Source of the DNA: an uncultured Fodinibius sp.
GTDB lineage: Bacteria > Bacteroidota > Rhodothermia > Balneolales > Balneolaceae
DNA: 64,000 nucleotides
NCBI GenBank assembly: GCA_913057775.1
Contig: CAJXOG010000008.1
Location: 62,001 to 126,000, forward strand
Direction of reading: 5' to 3'
Positions 17,604 through 26,070 of the stretch are shown here, in pieces (positions within the stretch are counted from its first letter, which is position 1; each line of letters begins with the position of its first letter). A program made the translations under genes and the position numbers. The notes under the pieces were generated by a model, which saw only the letters and a program-made list of their open reading frames with translations, had not been told where the DNA came from and did not search any database.

Positions 17604-19613
17604 ATGGTTTTAGCTGTAGAACTTCCGTTTTTAAATGAACTTGTGGCACTTTTCTTGGTAAGTGTGGGAATTGCCTATCTATGTTACCGGCTTAACCTGG
17701 TACCCATTGTCGGATTTCTTATTGCCGGTGTCATTATTGGTCCGAATGCCTTGGCATTGGTACCCGACCAGGAGCTGGTGGATATCCTTGCTGAGATAGG
17801 AGTAATTCTGCTACTGTTTACGATTGGTATAGAATTCAGTCTCGAAAAATTAAATCGCATCCGAAAGGCGATTGTTATAGGCGGCGGATTTCAGGTGGCA
17901 GTAACCACATTAGTAGTGGTGGGATTACTGTCGTTTTTTGAGGTATCATTAAACACCTCAATTTACACAGGCTTTCTGGTAGCATTGAGCAGTACGGCCA
18001 TTGTGTTGGGGTTGTTTGCACAACGTAAGGAAACCGATACTCCTACCGGTCAGCTTTCTTTGGCAGTACTAATTTTCCAGGATCTGGCCATTGTGTTAAT
18101 GGTACTGCTGGTTCCAATTTTAGCAGGGCAATCCGAGTCGGGATATGATATATTCTGGATACTTGGGAAAGCCGCTCTCCTTATTTTTGGTGTTATCGTT
18201 TTGGCGCGCCGCGTTGTTCCATGGATATTGGAAAAGGTAGCAAAAACAAGGAGTCAGGAATTGTTTTTACTAACAGTAGTAGCGTTTTGCTTTGGAACCG
18301 TAGCACTTAGCAGTATGGCCAATGTAAGCTTGGCCCTTGGGGCATTTTTGGCCGGATTGGTAGTAAGTGAAAGTGAATTCAGCGAGCAGGCACTCAGCGA
18401 GATATTACCATTGAGAACTATATTTAACGCCGTCTTTTTTGTTTCTGTAGGGATGTTGCTGGATCTTAGTTATGTATTAGAATATCCTCTTTTACTACTT
18501 GGCATTGCAGTTTTTGTAATCTTGCTAAAATTGATTATCACTTCCGCCGGGTTGCTTACGCTTGGATATCCCGTACGAATTGCTGCTGCTTCGGGATTGG
18601 CACTGGCCCAAATTGGTGAATTTTCTTTTGTACTTGAGCGCGCCGGACGTGCTGCCGGAATGTCTCCTGCAGGTATGGGGGAGCTGGGATCACAAATCTT
18701 TATTGCTGTTTCGGTGTTATTGATGATTGGAACTCCTTTTATGTTAAATGCCGGCCCCCGATTGGGAGAATTGCTTAGCCGTACCCCACTAAACAAATTG
18801 GGAGAAGATGCAAAGGGTAAGCAAACCGAGTACAAGCAGAACTTAGAAGATCACGTAATAATTATCGGTTATGGCCCGGCCGGACGCCATTTAGAGCAGG
18901 TACTGCATGAAACCGGCATTCCCTATGTAGTTATCGAAATGAATCCTGATTCGGTTGAAGAGATGAGAGAGAATGATATTCCCGCTATCTATGGAGATGC
19001 AGGTCGTTTTCATATCCTCGAAAAGGCAGGCATCGACAAGGCCAAAATGTTGGTAATTGCTACTAACGATCCTTCTGCCAGTCCACGAATTATTCGAATA
19101 GCACGGCATCATAATCCTACGCTGCAAATTGTTGTTCGCACTCGCTATCTGTCAGATGTTGATCAGCTTGAAAATTTAGGTGCTGACAATGTGATTCCTG
19201 AGGAGATGGAGACAACGGTACGGATCTTCTCACAGGTGCTTGGAGCTTACATGGTACCGCAGTATGAGATAGATGATCACATCCAAACGTTGCGTGCGCA
19301 CGATTATGAAATTATGAGGGGCAGTGTTCAGGAGGCTCATCTTATGGTACTACAGGGACTTGATGAGGAAGGCTTGCATACGCGTGGGGTTGTTGTCCGC
19401 GAGGGAGCACCGGTAGTTGGAAAAACACTTCAGGAGTTGCAATTACGCAACAAATACAATTTAACAGTATTGGCTGTAAAAAGGGATGACAAAACCATTG
19501 GCAATCCTGTCGGTGATTTTAAACTGCACCCCGGAGACCGGTTGGTAATGGTAGGTTTGGCAGAACGATTCTCTGAATGTGCAGCATTATTCCGAGTGCC
19601 TCGAGAAGGGTAG
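17604..19613 (+). CDS. CPA2-type K+/H+ antiporter with TrkA-N and TrkA-C domains
   Basis: A 669-residue KefB-type transporter. The first ~390 residues are a Na+/H+ exchanger domain with about 12 transmembrane segments (IAGVIIGPNALALVP early, STAIVLGLFAQRKETDTPTG in the core with the FQDLAIV motif). A TrkA-N Rossmann domain starts with IIGYGPAGRHLEQ near residue 420 and includes YGDAG, with an NAD-binding GxGxxG-type loop. A TrkA-C ligand domain ends the protein (about 590-669). Such proteins regulate K+ efflux and cytoplasmic pH, gated by nucleotides. It stands alone with a 335-base upstream gap that is A+T-rich and, apart from the terminator at its left end, featureless. Confidence 0.92.
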   Translation: MVLAVELPFLNELVALFLVSVGIAYLCYRLNLVPIVGFLIAGVIIGPNALALVPDQELVDILAEIGVILLLFTIGIEFSLEKLNRIRKAIVIGGGFQVAVTTLVVVGLLSFFEVSLNTSIYTGFLVALSSTAIVLGLFAQRKETDTPTGQLSLAVLIFQDLAIVLMVLLVPILAGQSESGYDIFWILGKAALLIFGVIVLARRVVPWILEKVAKTRSQELFLLTVVAFCFGTVALSSMANVSLALGAFLAGLVVSESEFSEQALSEILPLRTIFNAVFFVSVGMLLDLSYVLEYPLLLLGIAVFVILLKLIITSAGLLTLGYPVRIAAASGLALAQIGEFSFVLERAGRAAGMSPAGMGELGSQIFIAVSVLLMIGTPFMLNAGPRLGELLSRTPLNKLGEDAKGKQTEYKQNLEDHVIIIGYGPAGRHLEQVLHETGIPYVVIEMNPDSVEEMRENDIPAIYGDAGRFHILEKAGIDKAKMLVIATNDPSASPRIIRIARHHNPTLQIVVRTRYLSDVDQLENLGADNVIPEEMETTVRIFSQVLGAYMVPQYEIDDHIQTLRAHDYEIMRGSVQEAHLMVLQGLDEEGLHTRGVVVREGAPVVGKTLQELQLRNKYNLTVLAVKRDDKTIGNPVGDFKLHPGDRLVMVGLAERFSECAALFRVPREG

Positions 19614-19967
19614 ATGTACATTAATACCAATGTCTGCTTAAATTACTTTCCATACTACCAGCGTCTTTTTCACGACGGCCATATTACTTCTGCCTCCTAT
19701 TTCCTTGGTATACTCTTGATGCATTATTTCAACAAGGAAACATTTATTCGCCACATCTTGGAGTATAGCTATGATTGATTTTTTAGATTACTTTTATCTG
19801 GATGTTGAGTCTGGAGTCAAGAGTAGATAAAAACTAAAGTGTCTATCCCAATACTAATCATAATTACATCCTCGAGAATAAAGTATAACGAATCGAATTA
19901 GTAGAATTAGTAATATTTTTTTTATAATGGTTTAATATCGAAGCTTTAGGATACAGAGAGAAACTTT
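19614..19967. other. Intergenic region, nothing recognised
   Basis: Between the antiporter and the histidine kinase no ORF with family resemblance, tRNA or clear terminator was seen. The last ~60 bases are very A+T-rich and probably hold the kinase promoter. Confidence 0.4.
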
Positions 19968-21134
19968 TTGGGAAAAATTGGTGTGGGTATAAAAGAAAAG
20001 ATAGGACAGGCAGTTCAAGTCTTAGAATCCGGGGTACAGCTATCTGACGAAACTATGTGTTTCGTAGTTGATACGTTAAAAAAGTCCGAAAAAGAAATAA
20101 CGAAAGTTAGAAGGTGGATTCGATCAGCGGAACACCTTGCGGATATAGGGATTTGGGAGGTAGCTCATCAACAGGATGAGATTTATTGGTCGGATAAAAT
20201 GTATCGCATTTTGGGACAGGAACCAGAAGAGCTTGAGCCTTCCTACAAAGCTTATTTGAGTCGGATGTCTCCCCAAGAGCAGGAGCGGGTTCATCTGAAA
20301 TTTATGGAGTCGTTGTACAACAAAACTTCGTTTAAGGATACGTACCGCATTAAACTTCCCAATAATCAAATCAAGTATGTCGAAGCCCATGCGATACATT
20401 TTTATAATGATGCAGGGGAGCCATTTTTTACTATTGGAACCAGCCAAGATGTGACAGATCGGATGCTTGACAAACAACGATTGGAAAAATCATTAGAAGA
20501 AAACCAAACATTGTTGGGAGAGATCCATCATCGGGTAAAAAATAATCTGGCAGTTGTGGCAGGTTTGCTACAGCTGCAGTGGCTAAAAGAGGATGATCCA
20601 ACACTTGTCAACACGCTTAAAGAGGGTGCAAACCGCATGAGAGCAGTAGCCGGAATTCACAAACAGCTATATGAATCTGGTGATTATAGCACTATTGCGG
20701 TAGGTGAAAATATCACCAGGTTGGCAAGGGATATTGTTAACGCCATGGTGTCTGAAAAGGAGATTAAAATTGAAAGTAATTGTGATCGGGTTTATTTAAG
20801 TATTAAACAGATGATGCCTTGTACGTTGATTGTTAATGAATTGGTAACTAATAGCCTTAAATACGCATTCGAGGGAAGAGCAAAGGGAACAATTACAATT
20901 GATTTAACAATGTCAGAGGATCTTGTAAAATTAGAAGTTAGTGATAATGGGGTAGGTTTACCCGATGATTTTGATCGCAAGAAAAAGTCGCTCGGAATGA
21001 ATCTAATTAGGACCTTAACGAATCAACTGAATGCTGATTATAATTTTAGATCATCTGAAGAAGGGGCAAGCTTTGCTATGCAATTTCGAAAAGAGGAAAA
21101 GGAGAATAGGAATCAGCAAAGTGGGACCGGCTAA
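19968..21134 (+). CDS. Cytoplasmic PAS-domain histidine kinase, HisKA_2 type
   Basis: A 388-residue sensor kinase without transmembrane segments. A PAS domain covers about residues 45-165 (IGIWEVAHQQDEIYWSDKM at its start, FTIGTSQDVTDR at its end). The phospho-acceptor box LGEIHHRVKNNLAVVAGLLQ is the HisKA_2 type, with the His near residue 188. The ATPase domain has the N-box NELVTNSLKYAF, the G1 box DNGVGLPDDF and the tail GASFAMQF. The start is a TTG behind a purine-rich AGAGAGAAA; no better ATG precedes the PAS domain. No response regulator lies beside it. A broken relative lies at 2765-2950. Confidence 0.85.
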   Translation: MGKIGVGIKEKIGQAVQVLESGVQLSDETMCFVVDTLKKSEKEITKVRRWIRSAEHLADIGIWEVAHQQDEIYWSDKMYRILGQEPEELEPSYKAYLSRMSPQEQERVHLKFMESLYNKTSFKDTYRIKLPNNQIKYVEAHAIHFYNDAGEPFFTIGTSQDVTDRMLDKQRLEKSLEENQTLLGEIHHRVKNNLAVVAGLLQLQWLKEDDPTLVNTLKEGANRMRAVAGIHKQLYESGDYSTIAVGENITRLARDIVNAMVSEKEIKIESNCDRVYLSIKQMMPCTLIVNELVTNSLKYAFEGRAKGTITIDLTMSEDLVKLEVSDNGVGLPDDFDRKKKSLGMNLIRTLTNQLNADYNFRSSEEGASFAMQFRKEEKENRNQQSGTG

Positions 21135-21279
21135 ATGAGTGATTGATAGTGATCAGTTGGTCATTAAAATCACTTTTGTGAGAATTGATAGGGAGGGGGT
21201 TTTACAATGTTCATAAATCTTGCCATATTGGAATTGCTATGGGAGTTAATGGTAACTAGGGAATAAAGAGAGAGTAATT

Positions 21280-21606
21280 ATGAGTGGAAAAACTACGCCT
21301 ACTGCAAGAGATCTCAGGATGTTACGGTTTGAAGTCATAAGCGACAACGAAAAAAATAACAAACCTTTGTGCGCAGGAAATTACAAAGAAGTTTTAGGTT
21401 ATCTTAAACATCATGAACTGGACGGGTTGGCAGTCATGGCAGTGGATGTTGACAGCTGGAGTAGCATGGATCCGATCCCAGCCGAAAGTTTTATGAAGTG
21501 GTATAAATTAATTGTTGTCCCGCAACTAAAGGATGCAAAATATATAGAGGATACAGATGTCTACTTTCCAAACGAGCATCTGCAATTAGCTGAAGGAAAA
21601 ACTTGA
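21280..21606 (+). CDS. Hypothetical protein
   Basis: A 108-residue acidic soluble protein that I do not recognise. It has an alpha/beta appearance (EVLGYLKHHELDGLAVMAVD, ESFMKWYKLIVVPQLKDAKY) with a hydrophilic N-terminus (MSGKTTPTARDLRM). A good ribosome-binding site (AGAGAG) precedes the ATG. It lies 145 bases after the histidine kinase in the same direction and could be its partner, but nothing in the sequence proves that. Confidence 0.5.
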   Translation: MSGKTTPTARDLRMLRFEVISDNEKNNKPLCAGNYKEVLGYLKHHELDGLAVMAVDVDSWSSMDPIPAESFMKWYKLIVVPQLKDAKYIEDTDVYFPNEHLQLAEGKT

Positions 21607-21994
21607 AGCTTATATACTTGTCTTTTCACTAAGGGTAACAAAATTATCTGTAAACACGAGGCCTTCCATCATAGCATAGGGTTGCTATATGTTGACTGCA
21701 TATATTTACGAAATTCGATAAAACATAGTGTATAATTCTGAGTGACCACAACTACTATTCTGGACCAAATCAAAAAGTTATCGATCCCTTTTGTGATTGT
21801 TTTTGTAATCCTGATAGAAGTTGAAAAAACCTTAAATAACCCAAAAAGGCTGCCTGACTCAGAGAGATAATACGGAATAGTACTAAATGATTCCTTAGTT
21901 GAAATAACTATTCTAGCAAACCTGTTGGGTATATAATAGTCAATTTTCGAAACTGAGAGGCACATCGGTATTGGAGTTTCACTGATTGAAGGGC

Positions 21995-22036
21995 AAAGCC
22001 TTCAAACCTGATACTTGTGGGGGCCTTTTTATTGCT
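21995..22036 (+). repeat. Degenerate terminator-like repeat, copy 1
   Basis: The stretch shares CTGATACTTG and a TTTTTATTGC ending with the clear terminator at 23255-23292, but its own stem is imperfect. The surrounding gap (21607-22296) contains no gene I can support. Confidence 0.4.
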
Positions 22037-22134
22037 GGAAACGTTAAAACAACCTAATGTAACTATTTGTCCTTTAAAGTGTCTTACCAATAACTGTTCA
22101 TGAAGGAAGACATCGTGAGAGGACAGGGTAAAAG

Positions 22135-22168
22135 GCTCCCATTCCTAATAGGGATGGGAGCTTTCTTT
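22135..22168 (+). terminator. Rho-independent terminator in the gap before the lipoprotein gene
   Basis: GCTCCCAT (22135-22142) pairs with ATGGGAGC (22154-22161) and is followed by TTTCTTTTG. It lies far after the hypothetical gene at 21280, so it may end a longer transcript or a small RNA. Confidence 0.7.
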
Positions 22169-22296
22169 TGTATGTAATTGGGTTAGACAAATGCTCATAA
22201 TTCAAGTTTATGATATAGCAAGACGTCTCACCTCATGTGTTGATAAAAAAATTAATCTAATAAAATTTTAATTAGTTATACCGAACAAATAAGTGT

Positions 22297-22304
22297 TAAA
22301 TTTG
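22297..22304 (+). promoter_or_regulatory. Candidate Bacteroidota-type -7 element
   Basis: TAAATTTG fits the TAnnTTTG -7 consensus known for the primary sigma factor of Bacteroidota, 51 bases before the ATG of the lipoprotein gene. The -33 element is weak (TTAG at 22272). Confidence 0.3.
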
Positions 22305-22355
22305 GATGTATTGAACAGCAAATAATACCCACCAAATATAAAGGGTACATACAAT

Positions 22356-23033
22356 ATGAAAATATCATCAAGCAAAATCATTGCCCTCTTAGTAACTGTT
22401 TTAATTTTCGGGGGAATTTCCTGTAAAAACGTAACAACGGGAAACACAGATAATATTCTAGACTCTTTTGAGCCGGTCGAAGAAGTTATCCCGGTTGAAA
22501 GTGGAGAAAATGTGTCTCTTACCGTCAATATAAACGCTGAAAAACAAGCCTATTTTGATCTCGATTTGGAAAATTTAGAGGCGAATAAGGTAATTAGTAA
22601 TGGAAAATTTGACGGATGGTGTATAGATGTTTTCAAACCACTAAACACGAATGATGGGGTTTATAATAACGTAAAGCTTTTTTCGACGGATATGGTTGAG
22701 GGGTGGCTACAAATTAATTACCTGCTGAATATTCGAGAAGAATTAAAAGCAAATGACAGTGATCTTACATGGCGTGATATTCAAGTTGCAATATGGTCAA
22801 TGCTTGCTAATCCGAAATTTAGTTTGGATGATGTTCCACTTACAGAACTTCCCAGTCGGTTCCATGAGGATGGAGAACCGTTGTTCAGCTATCAGAAGGT
22901 CGAAGAGATATTAGAGTTAGTAGGCAGCGAATATGAGCAGTTTGACTACACTCAGCAGGGAACAAAATATGCTGTCATAGTAGAACTCCCGGTGGATGTC
23001 CAGACGGTATTTGCAGTAGTTGAAAAGAACTAG
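22356..23033 (+). CDS. Lipoprotein with thioester-domain-like motifs
   Basis: A 225-residue exported lipoprotein (signal ending GGISCKN). The mature part contains FDGWCIDVF near residue 88 and WRDIQVAIWSML near residue 145. In Gram-positive thioester (TED/TQXA) adhesin domains an internal Cys-Gln thioester forms between a Cys in an aromatic-Cys-hydrophobic-Asp context and the Gln of a (T)QxA(aliphatic)W motif. WCID and IQVAIW fit that pattern well. This is inference from motifs, and the rest of the protein (acidic, beta-rich) is not diagnostic. The alternative is an unrelated domain of unknown function. It is monocistronic, with its own promoter candidate, and the next downstream feature is a terminator at 23255. 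Confidence 0.55.
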   Translation: MKISSSKIIALLVTVLIFGGISCKNVTTGNTDNILDSFEPVEEVIPVESGENVSLTVNINAEKQAYFDLDLENLEANKVISNGKFDGWCIDVFKPLNTNDGVYNNVKLFSTDMVEGWLQINYLLNIREELKANDSDLTWRDIQVAIWSMLANPKFSLDDVPLTELPSRFHEDGEPLFSYQKVEEILELVGSEYEQFDYTQQGTKYAVIVELPVDVQTVFAVVEKN

Positions 23034-23254
23034 AAAGATGGCGAGAGGGTAGATAAAATTAGAGATCTTAGAACTCTATCTTATAGGCTACAATAGATGG
23101 GAAAACTTAGTTGGTATTTCGTAGGTGTTTTCCGCTATTACAGATAGGTGTTATCTGCTATTTTAAGCTCTGAAGCCCGATTTTATTGGAATAGGTTGAA
23201 GGAAAGTGTATTATAGGGTGAGCCTTTTTAAGGCTCTCTCTCTTGATGAATAGT

Positions 23255-23292
23255 AAGCCCTTGTAACTGATACTTGCAAGGGCTTTTTTTAT
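23255..23292 (+). terminator. Rho-independent terminator (repeat copy 2)
   Basis: AAGCCCTTG (23255-23263) pairs with CAAGGGCTT (23277-23285), followed by a run of Ts. It shares the loop sequence CTGATACTTG with the degenerate copy at 21995-22036. Confidence 0.85.
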
Positions 23293-23435
23293 TGCGGTAC
23301 GCACAATATTCGACTGTTTAACAGCTTAAAATAAGTAGGGCTTTGCCTTATTTCCTGATACCAGCCTAAAATTATAGGTTTTAACAAAGGGTTTTGGGGA
23401 AAATAAATAAGTCCATAACTTATTGCGAGTTTAGG

Positions 23436-23485
23436 TGGTACGCCCGGAAGGATTCAACCCCTAAATCTTCTGATCAGGAGTCAGA
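23436..23485 (-). pseudogene. 3' fragment of a tRNA-Arg(CCT) gene
   Basis: On the minus strand this holds a complete anticodon arm (TCTGA, loop CTCCTGA, TCAGA; anticodon CCT), a variable region, a T-arm whose loop has lost one base, the 3' acceptor strand and an encoded CCA. The D-arm and 5' acceptor strand are missing. Such 3' halves are left at the distal end of elements integrated into tRNA genes. The T-arm defect shows it is not a working tRNA. Confidence 0.75.
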
Positions 23486-23531
23486 AAATAACTAGGTACT
23501 ATAGTTTTTTCAGGGCAATTACAGGGATTGG

Positions 23532-23551
23532 TGTATCACTATATGTATCAC
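23532..23551. repeat. Paired direct repeats beside the tRNA fragment
   Basis: TGTATCAC occurs twice (23532-23539 and 23544-23551) with a 4-base spacer, about 45 bases from the tRNA fragment on the side where an integrated element would have been. This could be a relic of integrase arm-binding sites. Confidence 0.4.
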
Positions 23552-23581
23552 CAAAAATGAAATATCTGAATAGATTTAATT

Positions 23582-23704
23582 TTAATTTTTAATATCTAAA
23601 TATGCTGCTCGAAGCATTTCATAGTATTCCTCTGTTCCATTCTAGGTGAAATAGCTTTTATCATCACCTTCTATATTCAATTTAATACGAGTTCTATAAT
23701 CCAT
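23582..23704 (-). pseudogene. Small reading frame broken by an in-frame TAG
   Basis: Forty-one codons run from an ATG at 23704 to a TAA at 23582-23584, interrupted once by TAG at 23642-23644. The two halves (DYRTRIKLNIEGDDKSYF, and GTEEYYEMLRAAYLDIKN) both look like protein. It is probably a decayed small gene, perhaps of the lost element next to the tRNA fragment. The family is unknown. Confidence 0.35.
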
Positions 23705-23861
23705 AAACGATATATTTATTGGAAGGGATTACATGCTATAATGATATTACGCATAACCGGCAGGTCCCAGAGTATCAAATTAGTTTCAAAACGAAAGGGA
23801 GGCAATCAGATAGTGATGTCTGTCTGAGTTAATGCGCGGGGTATATTGCTCCTATTTATGG

Positions 23862-24719
23862 TTATTGTAACTTATACTGTTGAGCCCATTTGGTAAACTC
23901 CCCGCCGATATTGTCCATTTCATTTAAGTACTCTGTTTTTGAAGTTGGATTCCATGTATGATTTTGAAGTTTGTTTAAAAAAGCTTTCCCCTGATATTTA
24001 TACACCTTCTCTACTTTTAATAAAAATACTACTTGAAACCAAGCATAGTTTTCAACTCCTACGTTGACATACATCTCTTCAAAATCATCCAGGGTAGTGT
24101 GTTGGGGAGTTATCTCTTTTACCAGGATTTCCGATACATCAATCCAAATATCACGTTCTCTGGTAAAGTTTTGATCCAGGTAAAAATAGGCGAAATAGGT
24201 CGCTGCGAATTCAAACGTCCATTTATTTGGGAAAGTAGCGCCATACGAATTGGCGTAAATATGACCCAATTCATGAAAACCAATAAGCGATACAAAAAGG
24301 TCGACGATTTCTTTATTTGTTATTCCATATTTAGCATTCAATTCATATCCGTCAATTGCAGTTGCAATAGTATTTGAAAGAACATTTTCTGAGTTAGCTG
24401 GAATGCAAACGATATAAGGCGGGCCCGATACAAATGGGAGGCCGTAAGTTATAGAGGTTATTTTTTTCCAATCGGCCGAATCAATAACAGCAATAGAGAA
24501 AGTTTGGTCCACTGTAAAATGTTCTGCGAAGAATCTAGTGGATTGTGATAGAAGGTGTAAATTAGCTTCCGCACGATCCTCATATCCAGCCGAGTAATAG
24601 GTCTTGATGTCTCCACCAATGAAATTAAGGTCTAAAGCTCTTACTTTTTCAAGAGTAGATGGAGTGGAGCTATTACATGAAATGCTAAAAACCAAAAGTA
24701 TAATATAAGTCAAGCGCAT
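23862..24719 (-). CDS. Lipoprotein with HExxH zinc-protease motif
   Basis: A 285-residue protein with a lipoprotein signal (VFSISCNSS) and a metalloprotease signature GFHELGHIYANSYG (HExxH) near residue 155. Downstream, WTFEFAATYFAYFYL supplies a Glu in a helix about 20 residues later, which suits a gluzincin. The catalytic residues are complete, so it could be an active envelope peptidase. I cannot assign a MEROPS family by eye. Its direction matches the next minus-strand genes, including another HExxH protein at 24857, so these may have related roles. Confidence 0.6.
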   Translation of the reverse strand: MRLTYIILLVFSISCNSSTPSTLEKVRALDLNFIGGDIKTYYSAGYEDRAEANLHLLSQSTRFFAEHFTVDQTFSIAVIDSADWKKITSITYGLPFVSGPPYIVCIPANSENVLSNTIATAIDGYELNAKYGITNKEIVDLFVSLIGFHELGHIYANSYGATFPNKWTFEFAATYFAYFYLDQNFTRERDIWIDVSEILVKEITPQHTTLDDFEEMYVNVGVENYAWFQVVFLLKVEKVYKYQGKAFLNKLQNHTWNPTSKTEYLNEMDNIGGEFTKWAQQYKLQ

Positions 24720-24856
24720 AATTTACTCCCTCTGGGTAATGATCGAGTTTTTTTGCAATATAACAGGCTGGCATTTAAGCAGTTTTGCCGTCAATGGCCG
24801 GAGAAGTGTAGAAAACTCCTAATTTTTACCCTTTTTAGATTTTGTTATCCACGTTA

Positions 24857-26059
24857 TTATAAAGTTGGCACTGTTTCTCCAGTAGCAACACTTGCTTTAA
24901 GCAAATCCTCCAAATATAAATTCTCTTTAAAAATTTCCTTTTTCCATTCAGGAGCTGTCCGATCTAATAGCATTGCTTGAAGCATCCCCAGATAATAAAA
25001 TCGGCTTTCTCCACTGCGAGATGCTGCTCTCCTTACTTCACCAATTTGCTGTTCAAGGTAAGTGTTACTGTCTTCGTAATGTTTAAAGTCACTCAACGTT
25101 GATATTATTGGTGCCGATTCATAAAGTGTTATTTCTGAAGCAACGATACCGGTCTTTAGCTCCACGTACTTTGCTAATCCTTCAAGCCACTCCCTTTTTT
25201 GCTCATATTCGATGAGCTGTGGCGATATGTTAGCTAAGGTTCTTCTTTGGTCGCGGTGCTTCAAGAATTCGCTTATATGGTGATTCAAAGAAGTATCAGA
25301 TACACTGTTATAAGCTCGTAGTAGTAGATCGGCTTCTTGATTCCATCCTTTCTGGTTTTCAGGTGATTCCCAGGGATAATCTGACGACAGCCGAGCAATA
25401 GATTCAGCTTGTTCAAATTTGTCATAAACAGATATTCCCTGGTAGGCGTGAAATGCCTCGTGTATGAGTCCGCTAACATAGTTGTCTGCATTTCCCATAA
25501 TGAGGTTCCAGAATATTTTATAGGGGAACACCCAATTTATAACAGGGGGTAGTTCATCCCGGAACCCATTATAAAACGCAACTTCCGCGTACTCTCTTGT
25601 TTGCATGGTACTAACCCAACTGTCACCAACTGTAACTGTGAAGTTTTCAGGAGTTATGTTTTTATCAGGCAGAGGATGTCGGTGATATGGCATGTCTAAA
25701 AAACGATCATTTTCTACTTTTTCCCATGGACCGCCCCGGTGTTCTCGCGATGGCATTTTATACCAGCCGGGTTCAGGTTGTTCAATACCAATCAGGAACG
25801 CATATTCTTCGTTGTATACAATGATAGGAATTTTGACGTCACCAAAACCAGGCCAAATGCTGTTTGTTATCTCATTTTGCAGGTGCATATATTCTGCCAG
25901 ATATGCTTTTTGAGGATTCGTCAGTTTTTCAGTAATTGAAGATGAATCCGGTAGCGTTAAGTTGTACAATCCAGAGAGTAAAAGAAGCCCTATTAAAATG
26001 ATGAGGACCCATTTCAATCCCTTTCCAAGAATACATAGGATTTTCTTTAGCGTGTTCAT
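24857..26059 (-). CDS. Membrane-anchored HExxH protein
   Basis: A 400-residue protein with an N-terminal membrane anchor (GLKWVLIILIGLLLLSGLYNL) and a large outer domain. SGLIHEAFHAYQG near residue 195 gives HExxH, and KREWLEGLAKYVELKTG about 90 residues later could provide the third metal ligand (E in the EGLAKYVE helix). This arrangement is seen in several uncharacterised predicted metallopeptidases. Its stop codon is 137 bases from the start codon of the other HExxH gene, in the same direction. The serine hydrolase gene lies 11 bases upstream, so the three may be one unit. Confidence 0.6.
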   Translation of the reverse strand: MNTLKKILCILGKGLKWVLIILIGLLLLSGLYNLTLPDSSSITEKLTNPQKAYLAEYMHLQNEITNSIWPGFGDVKIPIIVYNEEYAFLIGIEQPEPGWYKMPSREHRGGPWEKVENDRFLDMPYHRHPLPDKNITPENFTVTVGDSWVSTMQTREYAEVAFYNGFRDELPPVINWVFPYKIFWNLIMGNADNYVSGLIHEAFHAYQGISVYDKFEQAESIARLSSDYPWESPENQKGWNQEADLLLRAYNSVSDTSLNHHISEFLKHRDQRRTLANISPQLIEYEQKREWLEGLAKYVELKTGIVASEITLYESAPIISTLSDFKHYEDSNTYLEQQIGEVRRAASRSGESRFYYLGMLQAMLLDRTAPEWKKEIFKENLYLEDLLKASVATGETVPTL

Positions 26060-26070
26060 GTCTCTTGCAT

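Noticed and set aside
21669-22090. Two minus-strand frames in the long gap before the lipoprotein gene
   Set aside because: They look like shadows: no signal, no family and no ribosome-binding site, and they cross the terminator-like repeat.
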